The notes under the pieces: model-generated
What the model was told of the DNA's origin: nothing
What the model saw: only the letters and a program-made list of their open reading frames with translations
The model's database searches: none
Translations under genes and position numbers: made by a program
Part shown: one piece after another, positions 7,829 through 16,242 of the stretch
Position numbering within the stretch: the stretch's first letter is position 1
Layout of the letters: every line of letters begins with the position of its first letter
DNA from: Rhodanobacter sp. T12-5
GTDB taxonomy: Bacteria > Pseudomonadota > Gammaproteobacteria > Xanthomonadales > Rhodanobacteraceae
DNA length: 64,000 bases
Assembly (NCBI RefSeq): GCF_008329435.1
Contig: NZ_NPKN01000008.1
Span: 62,001 to 126,000 of the forward strand
Direction: 5' to 3'

Positions 7829-9334
7829 TCAGCGCACCCCGTGCATCAGCCGGTTGATCAGCGGCGAAACCAGCAGCAGCAACACGCCGGCACCGGCCAG
7901 CAGCCAGAAGCTGAAACTGAAACCCGAAAGCGCCGACGCCGCGGTCATGCCGCTGTTGCCGCTGATGCGCCCGGCCAGCAGGCCGGACAGGTTGCCGCCC
8001 ACCGCCAGCGACAGGAACCAGCCGCCCATCGCCAGCCCGACCAGCCGCGGCGGCGCCAGCTTGGTCACCATCGACAGGCCGATCGGCGACAGGCACAGCT
8101 CGCCCACCGTCTGCAGCACGTAGCACAGCACCAGCGGCCAGAACGGAATCAGCCCCTGCGCATCGAGCAGGCGCGCCAGCGCATACATCAGCACCGCGAA
8201 ACCCAGCCCGTTGAAGATCAGGCCCAGGCCGAACTTGCGCGGGATCGACGGCTCGCTCCGGCGCGCGGCCAGCAGGCTCCAGATCATGGCAACGAGCGGC
8301 GCCAGCACGATGATCGCCAGCGGGCTCACCGACTGGAACCAGCCCACCGGGAAGATCCAGCCGCCGAACATCTGCCGGTCGACCAGGTTCTCGGCGAGGA
8401 AATTGAACGAGGTGCCGAGCTGGAAGTAGAACATCCAGAACAGGATGTTGAAGGCGAAGATGATCAGCATCGCCACCACGCGATCGACCTGCACCCGGCC
8501 ATGCCTGACCGCCTCGACCAGCAGCATCACGGCGGCGGCGGCAAACAGCACGCCGAGCACCCACGACAGGCCCTTGGTGACGAACGCCAGCAGCAGGTAC
8601 ACCAGTGGCACCGCGACCAGCATGCCCAGCACGACCCACACCACGCGCATGCGGCTGGCGGCCTCCGGCGCAGGTCGGCCCACGCCCTTCAGGCCACGCC
8701 GGCCGAACCAGAACCAGAACAGGCTGAGCAGCATGCCGACGCCGGCGGCACCGAACACGATCCGGTAGTTCTGCTGCATCGGCGTGTCGGTGAAATAACC
8801 GGCCATCCAGCCGGTCAGCAGCGGCGCCAGCAGCGCACCGCCGTTGATGCCCATGTAGAACAGGGTGAAGCCGCGATCGCGACGCGGGTCGTCGCGCCCG
8901 TACAGCTGCCCGACCATGGTGGAAATGTTCGGTTTGAACAGGCCGTTGCCGACGATCACCATCGCCAGACCGATCAGGAAGACTTCGCGGCTGGGCAGCA
9001 TCACCACGAACAGGCCCAGCGCCATCATCAGCGCGCCGAGCAGGATCGAGCGCTGGTAGCCGATGATCTTGTCCGCCACGTAGCCACCAAAAATGGCGGA
9101 AGCGTAGATCAGCGCGGTATACGCACCGAAGATGCTGCTGGCCCAGGCCTGGCCGGAAGCGTCGCCGTGGTAGAAGTGCGCCACGATGTACAACGCCAGC
9201 GCCCAGCTCACGCTGTAGAACGCGAAGCGCTCCCAGAACTCGGTCATGAACAGCATCCACAACGGACGCGGGTGACCGAGCATTTGCGGGTAGGTCGGCG
9301 CGTCGGCCGGCGCGGTATCGATGCTTTGACTCAT
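7829..9334 (-). CDS. POT/PTR-family peptide MFS transporter (copy 2)
   Basis: 501 residues, paralogous to the transporter at 4463-5971 along its whole length. It carries EFWERFAFYSVSW (ExxERF), GGYVADKIIGYQRSI and FTLFYMGINGGALLAP, the three hallmarks of proton-coupled oligopeptide symporters, and the same C-terminal ending (PLINRLMHGVR). The two copies differ mainly in loops, which suggests divergence in peptide preference after a tandem duplication. The gene converges on the TIR gene, with only 39 bp between the stops. Its start is followed on the left flank by a short leader region and a REP doublet (9387-9458). Confidence 0.93.
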   Translation of the reverse strand: MSQSIDTAPADAPTYPQMLGHPRPLWMLFMTEFWERFAFYSVSWALALYIVAHFYHGDASGQAWASSIFGAYTALIYASAIFGGYVADKIIGYQRSILLGALMMALGLFVVMLPSREVFLIGLAMVIVGNGLFKPNISTMVGQLYGRDDPRRDRGFTLFYMGINGGALLAPLLTGWMAGYFTDTPMQQNYRIVFGAAGVGMLLSLFWFWFGRRGLKGVGRPAPEAASRMRVVWVVLGMLVAVPLVYLLLAFVTKGLSWVLGVLFAAAAVMLLVEAVRHGRVQVDRVVAMLIIFAFNILFWMFYFQLGTSFNFLAENLVDRQMFGGWIFPVGWFQSVSPLAIIVLAPLVAMIWSLLAARRSEPSIPRKFGLGLIFNGLGFAVLMYALARLLDAQGLIPFWPLVLCYVLQTVGELCLSPIGLSMVTKLAPPRLVGLAMGGWFLSLAVGGNLSGLLAGRISGNSGMTAASALSGFSFSFWLLAGAGVLLLLVSPLINRLMHGVR

Positions 9335-9386
9335 GGAATCTCCTCAAGAGCTGTCGTGCCGACGGCACCACCCCGAGCCCCATTAT

Positions 9387-9458
9387 GTAGGAGCCCGCTG
9401 GCGGGCGATGCCTTTCCGAATTCCGCCCAAAGAGCATCGCCCGCGAGCGGGCTCCTAC
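9387..9458. repeat. REP doublet (REPIN) 1
   Basis: Two REP-like units in inverted orientation, GTAGGAGCCCGC...GCGATGC on the left and GCATCGCCCGC...GGGCTCCTAC on the right, separated by about 20 bases. Each half has its own short internal GC palindrome. It lies 7 bp beyond the kynA stop and upstream of the POT copy 2 start. Such doublets are mobilised by REP-associated tyrosine transposases (RAYT); no RAYT gene is in this window. Confidence 0.85.
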
Positions 9459-9465
9459 GAAAGAG

Positions 9466-10314
9466 TCAGCTGCCCAGCACGGTGCGCACGTCGAGCAGCT
9501 CGGGGAAGAATTCCAGGTCGAGCGCCTTCTTCAGGAAGCTCACGCCGGACGAACCGCCGGTGCCGCGGCGGTGGCCGATGATGCGCTCCACCGTCTTCAT
9601 GTGGCGGAAGCGCCACAGCTGGAAGCTCTCTTCCACGTCCACCAGCTGTTCGCACATGTGGTATTCCGGCCAGAACTCTGCGCGCTGCTCGTAGATGCGC
9701 TTGAGCACCGGCAGCAGCGCCTCGTTGCGCCGGTAGGCCTGGGTCCAGTCGCGCTGCAGCAGTTCGGCCGGCACGGCGTGGCCGCGCCGCGCCAGGTAGC
9801 GCAGGAACTCGTCGTACAGGCTCGGCGCCTCCAGCACCGCGCGCAGTTCGGCCTGCGCCGGCGGATCGTGCGCGAATACCTTGAGCATGTCGGCATTCTT
9901 GTTGCCGAGCAGGAATTCGATCTTGCGGTACTGCAGCGACTGGAAGCCGGACGACGGCCCCAGCACGCCGCGGAACTCCAGGTATTCCGACGGTGTCAGC
10001 GTCTCCAGCACCGCCCACTGCTCGAACAGCTGGCGCTGCACCTGCTTCACCCGCGCCAGGATCTTCAGGCAGGCGTCGATGTCGTCCGCCTGCAGGTAGG
10101 CCACCGCCGCCTTCAATTCATGGATCAGCAGCTTCATCCACAACTCGGAGACATGGTGCTGCACGATGAACAGCATCTCGTCGTGATGCGGCGGATCGCT
10201 CAACGGCTGCTGCGCGGACAGCAGCGTGTCCAGATGCAGATAGCCGCCATAGGTGATCTGTCCGTTGAGATCGGTCTGGATGCCCGCTTCGAGATCGCGC
10301 TGGTTGTCGCTCAT
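9466..10314 (-). CDS. kynA: Tryptophan 2,3-dioxygenase
   Basis: The heme enzyme that opens the indole ring of L-tryptophan to N-formylkynurenine, the first step of the kynurenine pathway, acting in the cytosol. Its 282 residues match bacterial TDOs. Visible hallmarks are the N-terminal [11 protein letters not shown], the active-site [16 protein letters not shown], the [20 protein letters not shown] segment and the heme-ligand region [24 protein letters not shown] (the proximal His in RFRH and the substrate-binding GTGGSSG loop). It stands alone on the minus strand, divergent from pdhA, with a REP doublet on either side. No other kynurenine-pathway gene is visible here. Confidence 0.97.
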   Translation of the reverse strand: MSDNQRDLEAGIQTDLNGQITYGGYLHLDTLLSAQQPLSDPPHHDEMLFIVQHHVSELWMKLLIHELKAAVAYLQADDIDACLKILARVKQVQRQLFEQWAVLETLTPSEYLEFRGVLGPSSGFQSLQYRKIEFLLGNKNADMLKVFAHDPPAQAELRAVLEAPSLYDEFLRYLARRGHAVPAELLQRDWTQAYRRNEALLPVLKRIYEQRAEFWPEYHMCEQLVDVEESFQLWRFRHMKTVERIIGHRRGTGGSSGVSFLKKALDLEFFPELLDVRTVLGS

Positions 10315-10453
10315 GCTGGTCCATCACGTAATTTCGAGAACGGTCATGGTAACGGTTGAGCCCCGATCAAATCTTGACCCAGGACATGGGCGGCGAGCAG
10401 ATGTGGAGAAGCGGAGAAGTGCCCGATCCCCCAGACCGTGTCGATCGCCCCGC

Positions 10454-10531
10454 GCAGGAGCCCGCTTGCAGGCGATGCTCTTGCGATTTCGGGTCCCATG
10501 AGAAAAGCATCGCCCGCGAGCGGGCTCCTGC
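10454..10531. repeat. REP doublet (REPIN) 2
   Basis: The same element as at 9387-9458, in the same orientation: left arm GCAGGAGCCCGCTTGC..., right arm GCATCGCCCGCGAGCGGGCTCCTGC-like, with about 30 bases between. The right half is the better conserved in both copies. It occupies the middle of the 419-bp divergent region between kynA and pdhA, where nothing else was recognised; promoters of both genes must lie on either side of it. Confidence 0.83.
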
Positions 10532-10733
10532 CGGTGGCGGTCGAAAAGACCCGGTGGAATGCGCCTTGGCGCTCTTCCGCCGCAGGTAAAACCCGCTCCC
10601 CATACGCCCTCGAATGCTGCACCGTACCTTGCAGCGCAACATGCCCGCCTGTTATCAAGCGCGGTCTTGTTCGGTCGTTTGTGCGTTTCGGCGCACGCCA
10701 CCGCCAACCCTTTTCCTCAATCCGGAGCGAGTC

Positions 10734-11819
10734 GTGACCATCGCCGCCAAGTTTGAAATCGAATACCTGCAATACCTCGATGCCGAGGGCAAGCAGGTCC
10801 GTGATGACCTGCCCGAGTTCGCGAAAGACCTCGGCCACATGGTCGAGCTGTACAAGCTGATGCTGTCCACGCGCGTGTTCGACGCCAAGTCGATCGCGCT
10901 GCAGCGCACCGGCAAGCTGGGCACCTATGCCAGCTGCCTCGGCCACGAAGCGGCGCATGTCGGTATCGGCAGCGCGATGAAACCCGAGGACGTGTACGCG
11001 CCGAGCTACCGCGAATACGGCGCGCAGCTCTATCGCGGCGTACAGCCGCGCGAGGTGTACATGTACTGGGGTGGCGACGAACGCGGCAACGATTACCAGA
11101 AGGAACCGGCGCGGCACGACTTTGCCTGGTCGGTGCCGATCGCCACGCAGTGCCTGCATGCCGCAGGCAGCGCGCTGGCGTTCAAGATCCGCGGCGAGAA
11201 GCGCGTGGCGGTGTGCACGATCGGCGACGGCGGCTCGTCCAAGGGCGACTTCTACGGCGCCATCAACATCGCCGGCGCACAGAACCTGCCGCTGGTCTGC
11301 GTCATCGTCAACAACCAGTGGGCGATCTCGGTGCCGCGCAAGATCCAGTCCGGCGCCCCGACGCTGGCGCAGAAGGGCATCGCCGCCGGCCTGTTCTCGA
11401 TCCAGGTGGACGGCAACGACATCATCGCCGTGCGCAAGGCGATGGAGGATGCGCTGGAGCGCGCCCGCAGCGGCAAGGGCGGCAGCGTGATCGAGGCGGT
11501 CACCTACCGCCTCGGCGACCACACCACCGCCGACGACGCGCGCCGCTACCGCGGCGAGCAGGAAGTGAAGGACGGCTGGGACAAGGAGCCGATGAAGCGC
11601 CTGCGCAACTGGCTGGTGGCCAAGGGCGTGTGGGACGACGCGAAGGAAGAAGCCTGGAAGGCCGAGTGCGACGAGTGGATGGACAACGAGGTCAACGCCT
11701 ACCTCGAAACCAAGACGCAGCCGGTCTCGGCGATGTTCGACTACATCTTCGCCGAAGTCCCCGCCGATCTCGCCAAGCAGCGCGATTACGTCCTCTCGCT
11801 TGAAACCAAGGGCCACTAA
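10734..11819 (+). CDS. pdhA: Pyruvate dehydrogenase E1 component, alpha subunit
   Basis: Thiamine-diphosphate-dependent E1 alpha subunit that, with E1 beta, decarboxylates a 2-oxoacid and acetylates the E2 lipoyl group. A GTG start at 10734 with GGAG 6 bases upstream gives 361 residues; an in-frame extension to 10614 has no support. The TPP/Mg motif GDGGSSKGDFYGAINIAGAQ ends about 30 residues later at NN (VIVNNQWAISVP). SCLGHEAAHVGIG and SYREYGAQLYRG match the N-terminal alpha-subunit region, and YRLGDHTTADDARRYR contains the phosphorylation-loop-type segment. It is first in a pdhA-pdhB-pdhC operon. A branched-chain 2-oxoacid substrate cannot be excluded from sequence. Confidence 0.92.
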   Translation: MTIAAKFEIEYLQYLDAEGKQVRDDLPEFAKDLGHMVELYKLMLSTRVFDAKSIALQRTGKLGTYASCLGHEAAHVGIGSAMKPEDVYAPSYREYGAQLYRGVQPREVYMYWGGDERGNDYQKEPARHDFAWSVPIATQCLHAAGSALAFKIRGEKRVAVCTIGDGGSSKGDFYGAINIAGAQNLPLVCVIVNNQWAISVPRKIQSGAPTLAQKGIAAGLFSIQVDGNDIIAVRKAMEDALERARSGKGGSVIEAVTYRLGDHTTADDARRYRGEQEVKDGWDKEPMKRLRNWLVAKGVWDDAKEEAWKAECDEWMDNEVNAYLETKTQPVSAMFDYIFAEVPADLAKQRDYVLSLETKGH

Positions 11820-11822
11820 GTC

Positions 11823-12803
11823 ATGGCACAAATCACTCTCATCGAAGCGGTCACCCAGGCGCTTGCCTACGAAATGGCGCACGACGACAGCGTCGTGGTG
11901 CTGGGCGAGGACGTCGGCGTCAACGGCGGCGTGTTCCGCGCCACTCAGGGCCTGCAGGAAAAATTCGGCGAGCTGCGCGTGCTCGACACGCCGCTGGACG
12001 AAACCACCATCGCCGGCGTCACCGTGGGCCTGGCCGTACAAGGCATGAAGCCGGTCGCCGAGGCGCAGTTCGAAGGCTTCATCTACCCGATGATGGAACA
12101 GATCGCCTGCCACGCCGCACGCATGCGCAACCGCACCCGCGGCCGCCTCACCGTGCCGGCCGTGTGGCGCGCGCCATGGGGCGGCGGCATCCGCGCCCCG
12201 GAGCACCACTCCGAGGCGAACGAGCACCTGTTCACCAACATCCCCGGCCTGCGCGTGGTGATGCCGTCCTCGCCGGCGCGCGCCTACGGCCTGCTGCTGG
12301 CCGCGATCCGCGATCCCGACCCGGTGATGTTCTTCGAGCCCAAGCGCATCTACCGCCAGTACAAGGAGGAAGTGCCGGACGACGGCGAGGCATTGCCGCT
12401 GGACGTGTGCTTCGTGCTGCGCGACGGCACCGACGTGACCCTGGTGACCTGGGGCGCACAGGTGAAGGAAGCGCTGGAAGCGGCCGATGAACTGGCCAGC
12501 CAGGGCATCAGCGCCGAAGTGATCGACGTCGCCACGCTGACCCCGCTGGACTTCGACACCATCGCCGAATCAGTGCAGAAGACCGGCCGCTGCGTGATCG
12601 TGCACGAGGCGCCGAAGACCGCCGGCTTCGGCGCCGAGATCGCCGCGCGCCTGGCCGAGGAATGCATGTACGACCTGCTCGCGCCGGTCGAGCGCGTCAC
12701 CGGTTTCGACACGCACATCCCGCTGTTCCGCCTGGAAATGAAATACCTGCCGAGCGTGGAGCGCGTCGTTGACGCGGCGAAGCGTACGCTGGCGGCAAGC
12801 TGA
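11823..12803 (+). CDS. pdhB: Pyruvate dehydrogenase E1 component, beta subunit
   Basis: 326-residue E1 beta subunit, the partner of PdhA in an alpha2beta2 heterotetramer. Typical parts are LIEAVTQALAYEMAHDDSVVVLGEDVG (Glu of the TPP site), the DTPLDETTIAGVTVGLAVQGM segment, GGGIRAPEHHSE with the active-site His pair, and the C-terminal transketolase domain (TWGAQVKEALEAADEL...VIDVATLTPLDFDTI...VHEAPKTAGFGAEIAARL). It begins 3 bp after pdhA, so the two subunits are coupled. About 100 bp with a large inverted repeat separates it from the E2 gene. Confidence 0.94.
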   Translation: MAQITLIEAVTQALAYEMAHDDSVVVLGEDVGVNGGVFRATQGLQEKFGELRVLDTPLDETTIAGVTVGLAVQGMKPVAEAQFEGFIYPMMEQIACHAARMRNRTRGRLTVPAVWRAPWGGGIRAPEHHSEANEHLFTNIPGLRVVMPSSPARAYGLLLAAIRDPDPVMFFEPKRIYRQYKEEVPDDGEALPLDVCFVLRDGTDVTLVTWGAQVKEALEAADELASQGISAEVIDVATLTPLDFDTIAESVQKTGRCVIVHEAPKTAGFGAEIAARLAEECMYDLLAPVERVTGFDTHIPLFRLEMKYLPSVERVVDAAKRTLAAS

Positions 12804-12811
12804 TCTGGCCT

Positions 12812-12891
12812 GGGGAACGGGGAACAGGGAACGGGGAACATCAAGTCCTCGCGCACCCAAACCCGTTCCCTGTTCCCCGTTTCCCGTTCCC
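12812..12891. repeat. GGGGAAC-rich inverted repeat between pdhB and pdhC
   Basis: The left part holds several GGGGAACGG/GGGAACAGG units and the right part their complement (GTTCCCTGTTCCCC, then TTTCCCGTTCCC), with a spacer of about 25 bases, so the transcript could fold into a long G/C-rich hairpin. It fills most of the pdhB-pdhC gap without a T-run. Similar 'GGGAA' intergenic repeats are common in Xanthomonadales. It may tune E1:E2 mRNA ratio or be a neutral repeat. Confidence 0.75.
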
Positions 12892-12903
12892 GGATAAAAA
12901 CTC

Positions 12904-14289
12904 ATGGCTGATATCAAGACGTTCTACCTGCCCGACCTCGGCGAAGGCCTGCCCGACGCGACCGTCGTCGAGTGGCACGTGAAGGTGGGCGACAGCATCA
13001 AGCTCGACGCGCCGCTGTGCTCGATGGAAACCGCCAAGGCGGTGGTCGACGTGCCCTCGCCGTACACCGGCAAGGTCGTCAAGCTGCACGGCGCACCCGG
13101 CGACATCGTCGAGACCGGCGCCGCGCTGGCCGACTTCGAACCCGATCCGAACGCGAAGCAGCGCGCCGAGTCGCAGGAAACCGGCCATCACCATGGCCCG
13201 AAGAAGAGCGTCGGCAGCCCGGCGCCCGACGATGGCGGCAAGGTGGTCGCCTCGGACGAAGGTGGCGAGGTCGAGAGCAACGGCAAGGCCGATCGCGAAG
13301 ACGAAGGCACCGTGGTTGGCGCGATGGTCAGCGGCAGCCACGTGCACGTCGAACAGGCCGCCAGCATCGGCGGCGTGAAAGCCGTGCCGGCCGTGCGCGC
13401 GCTGGCGAAGAAGCTCAAGGTCGACCTCGGCCGCGTGCGTCCGAGCGGCGCCGATGGCGTGGTGACGATGAAGGACGTCAAGGACGCCGCCGCGAACGGT
13501 TCGGCCGCGCTCGGCGCTGCCCCGGCGCGCAGCGTGCCGGCTTCCGCCGGCCGTCACCTTGCACCCGAACTGCCGCAGCCCGAGCCGAGCCGCGGCCCGG
13601 TGTCGCTCGCCGGCAAGCCGGTGCGCACCGCACCGCCGTCGCAAACGGCCAGCGGCCAGCCGGAACAGTTGAAGGGCGTGCGTCGCAACATGGCCCGCGT
13701 GATGGCCGACGCACATGCCCAGGTCGTGCCGACCACCCTGGTCGACGACGCCGACCTGCACGCATGGATCGGCAAGCAGGACATCACCGCGCGCCTGATC
13801 CGCGCGATCGTTTCGGCCTGCAAGACGGTGCCGGCGCTGAACGCCTGGTTCGACGGCAAGAACCTCACCCGTACCCTGCATCCGCAGGTCGACATCGGCA
13901 TCGCGGTCGACACCGACGACGGCCTGTTCGTGCCGGCGCTGCGCAACGCCGACGTGCTCGACGCCGCCGGCGTGCGCGCCGCGATCAAGCGCCTGCGCAC
14001 GCAGGTCGAGGAGCGCACGATTCCGGCCTCGGAGCTGTCCGGCTACACCATCAGCCTGTCGAACTTCGGCATGTTCGCCGGCCGTTACGCCACGCCGGTG
14101 GTGGTGCCGCCGACCGTCGCCATCGTCGGTGCCGGCAAGCTCAGCCACGACGTGGTCGCGGTGATCGGCGGCATCGAAGTGCACCGCCGCATGCCGCTGT
14201 CGCTGACCTTCGACCACCGCGCCGCCACCGGCGGCGAAGCGGCAAGGTTCCTCAAGGCGATGCTGGACGATCTGTCCCTGCCGAACTGA
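12904..14289 (+). CDS. pdhC: Dihydrolipoamide acetyltransferase (E2)
   Basis: 461 residues. Order of parts: one N-terminal lipoyl domain with the lipoylated Lys45 in METAKAVVDV; a long charged Gly/Asp/Glu/Lys linker; a peripheral subunit-binding domain (AVPAVRALAKKLKVDLGRV.PSGADGVVTMKDV) that docks E1 or E3; an Ala/Pro linker; and the C-terminal catalytic acyltransferase domain. The active-site signature reads DHRAATGG: His438 is present, but the position usually held by Asp (HxxxDG), or Asn in some pseudomonad-type E2s, is Thr442. It transfers the acyl group to CoA and forms the core of the complex. No E3 gene is in the window. A strong terminator follows. Confidence 0.92.
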   Translation: MADIKTFYLPDLGEGLPDATVVEWHVKVGDSIKLDAPLCSMETAKAVVDVPSPYTGKVVKLHGAPGDIVETGAALADFEPDPNAKQRAESQETGHHHGPKKSVGSPAPDDGGKVVASDEGGEVESNGKADREDEGTVVGAMVSGSHVHVEQAASIGGVKAVPAVRALAKKLKVDLGRVRPSGADGVVTMKDVKDAAANGSAALGAAPARSVPASAGRHLAPELPQPEPSRGPVSLAGKPVRTAPPSQTASGQPEQLKGVRRNMARVMADAHAQVVPTTLVDDADLHAWIGKQDITARLIRAIVSACKTVPALNAWFDGKNLTRTLHPQVDIGIAVDTDDGLFVPALRNADVLDAAGVRAAIKRLRTQVEERTIPASELSGYTISLSNFGMFAGRYATPVVVPPTVAIVGAGKLSHDVVAVIGGIEVHRRMPLSLTFDHRAATGGEAARFLKAMLDDLSLPN

Positions 14290-14314
14290 TCCAGCCGGCG
14301 GTCATGGCGGATGG

Positions 14315-14349
14315 AAAAGCGGGCGCCCTGCGGGCGTCCGCTTTTTTTT
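14315..14349 (+). terminator. Intrinsic terminator after the pdh operon
   Basis: Arms AAAGCGGGCGCCC and GGGCGTCCGCTTT pair with a single mismatch around a tiny loop and run into a stretch of eight T. It lies 26 bp after the pdhC stop and should end the pdhABC transcript. Confidence 0.88.
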
Positions 14350-14531
14350 GCGGGTGCGTGAAGTCGCCTGCATTCCGCGGGGCGATGCTGCCACTCGCCA
14401 CCCGCGCTACGCAGCCTGTCGCCTTCCCACGCCCTTCAATGATCTGGAACCGTCGTCCGTCATTTCGCGCTTCCCAGGCTGATCAGCCGCCGGCAACACT
14501 GTTCAGGAACTCATGACTGGGACTGGTTCCG

Positions 14532-15431
14532 ATGCCTCACCCGATCGATGCGGCAACCCTCATCGCCGATTCCATCCCGTCGACCGGTTTCAGCACGGCG
14601 ACGCCCCGCCCCGTTGTCCTCTCTCGGCAGGGCCGTTCGTCCAGCCGGGCGAAATCGACACTGCAGGCGGCGGTCACGGGTTGGTTTGTGGTCGCCGGAC
14701 TCGGCCAGTTGATGTTCGTTGCCTATCTGTTCGGCTTCTACGGACGCACGGCAGTCCTGGGCCGATTCGAAGCCTGGAACCAGGTTTTCCAACGCGCCCA
14801 CGTCGCCGGTGACACCGGGCACAACGCCGTCGTGGCCATGCATCTGGCGTTCGCCGCACTGATCACCGTCGGCGGACTGCTCCAATTGATCACCGGAGTG
14901 CGCCGGTGGTTTCCCCGGTTTCATCGCTGGAACGGTCGAGCCTATCTGGTCTCGGCCTTCGTGATGGGGCTGGGCGGACTGGCGATGGTATGGACGGGGA
15001 CCAACGTGGGCGATATTTCACAGCAGATCGCCATCAGCATCAATGCCGTGCTGATCATGCTGTGTGCGGTCATGGTGTTGCGCCATGCACTGACACGCCG
15101 CTTCGCCCTGCATCGGCGCTGGGCGTTGCGTCTGTTCCTGGTGGTGAGCGGCGTGTGGTTCTTCCGCATCGGCTTGGCGCTCTGGATCATGGTGAACCAG
15201 GGTCCGGCGGGTTTCGACCCGGACACGTTCACCGGACCGGCACTCACCGTCATCGCGTTTGCCCAGTACCTGCTGCCGCTGGCCATGCTCCAGCTCTACT
15301 TCCACACGCAGGACCGTGCAGGGTCGCACGGCCGCATGGCCATGAGTGCAGGTTTGTTCGCGTCAACGCTGGTTACGGCAGCCGGCATCGTCGCGGCCTC
15401 GATGATGCTGTGGCTGCCGCATCTGCGCTAG
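14532..15431 (+). CDS. DUF2306 family membrane protein
   Basis: 299 residues, with a Ser/Arg-rich N-terminal extension of about 45 residues followed by seven to eight hydrophobic helices. It has the features I associate with DUF2306: a GHNAVVAMHLAFAALITVGGLLQL helix, RRWFPRFHRWNGRAYL (Arg/His-rich loop at a membrane edge), and FALHRRWALRLFLVVSGVWFFRIGLALW. Conserved His residues facing the membrane suggest a redox or heme-like role, but no function is established for the family. The true start may be internal. It lies 43 bp before a DUF4386 gene on the same strand. Confidence 0.75.
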   Translation: MPHPIDAATLIADSIPSTGFSTATPRPVVLSRQGRSSSRAKSTLQAAVTGWFVVAGLGQLMFVAYLFGFYGRTAVLGRFEAWNQVFQRAHVAGDTGHNAVVAMHLAFAALITVGGLLQLITGVRRWFPRFHRWNGRAYLVSAFVMGLGGLAMVWTGTNVGDISQQIAISINAVLIMLCAVMVLRHALTRRFALHRRWALRLFLVVSGVWFFRIGLALWIMVNQGPAGFDPDTFTGPALTVIAFAQYLLPLAMLQLYFHTQDRAGSHGRMAMSAGLFASTLVTAAGIVAASMMLWLPHLR

Positions 15432-15474
15432 CAGGACGAGTCTCCCGCGATATCCATTCATCAAGGACGGAGCC

Positions 15475-16182
15475 ATGCCAGAAGCCCTTGCAGCCAACGC
15501 CAGGATCCGATATGCCCGGATAGCCGGCTTCATTTACCTGTTGCTGATCGTGTTGTTCATGAGTGGGCAATTCGCGATCTCCCACGTCGTCGGCGAGGAA
15601 AACTTCGCCGACGACGTACAACACATCGTTGCCGGCGAACGGCTATACCGGGTTGCGTTATCGCTCCAGATGCTTGCCTCGGTGCTCACGGTGCTGTTGG
15701 CTTATGCGCTGTATGCGACGCTGCGGTCGGTAAATGAGGACCTTGCCCGGATGGCCATGTACTGGCGGCTGGGCGAAGCTTTCATTGGTGGTGCCGCAGC
15801 CATGATCGATTTCGCCACCCTGAACCTTTACGCCGATCCGAAGTATCTGGAGCTCCTCGGTGCGGACAAGCTGCAGGCCGTCATCGGGTTGGCCCGCAGC
15901 GTGGGATTCGCGAGCTTCAACATCACCACCACTTTCTTCTCCGTCGGCTCCACGCTGTTCTTCTACCTGTTTCTCGCATCACGCTGCATTCCGCGGGTGC
16001 TTTCGGCGCTGGGAGTGTTCGCTTCTATCGTCGTGCTGTTCACCAGCCTCGGGAATCTGGTACTGCCGGCCCACGCCGACGTGATCCAGTTCGGGTGGGC
16101 GCCGATCTTTGTTGCCGAGATCGGCACGGGCCTCTGGCTGTGGGTACGAGGTGTGAAAACTTCCCCCGACTCCGGACCCTGA
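15475..16182 (+). CDS. DUF4386 family membrane protein
   Basis: 235 residues with about six transmembrane helices and an ACGGAG ribosome-binding site before the ATG. The family pattern is seen in RYARIAGFIYLLLIVLFMSGQF at the N-terminus, IVAGERLYRVALSLQMLASVLTVLLAYALY, and GSTLFFYLFLASRCIPRVLSALGVFAS in the second half. The family has no known biochemical role. It is preceded by the DUF2306 gene and followed after 60 bp by the sensor kinase, so the four genes to 18101 may share a transcript; membrane-protein/LytTR neighbourhoods often reflect regulation of transporters or envelope functions. Confidence 0.8.
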   Translation: MPEALAANARIRYARIAGFIYLLLIVLFMSGQFAISHVVGEENFADDVQHIVAGERLYRVALSLQMLASVLTVLLAYALYATLRSVNEDLARMAMYWRLGEAFIGGAAAMIDFATLNLYADPKYLELLGADKLQAVIGLARSVGFASFNITTTFFSVGSTLFFYLFLASRCIPRVLSALGVFASIVVLFTSLGNLVLPAHADVIQFGWAPIFVAEIGTGLWLWVRGVKTSPDSGP

Positions 16183-16242
16183 TCGCCACGGCGGCACGCT
16201 CGGCCACCCGTCGCGTGCCGCAACCGCTACCATCGCTCCTGC

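Noticed and set aside
7841-9694. 617-codon plus-strand frame opposite POT copy 2 and kynA
   Set aside because: Spans two unrelated genes and has antisense-like composition (Gln, His, Arg), so not a gene.
10614-10733. Earlier start for pdhA at 10614
   Set aside because: The extension (MLHRTLQRNM...) has no family similarity, while GTG at 10734 has GGAG at the right distance.
12812-12891. Transcription terminator between pdhB and pdhC
   Set aside because: No T-run after the hairpin and the genes are functionally one operon; listed as an inverted repeat instead.
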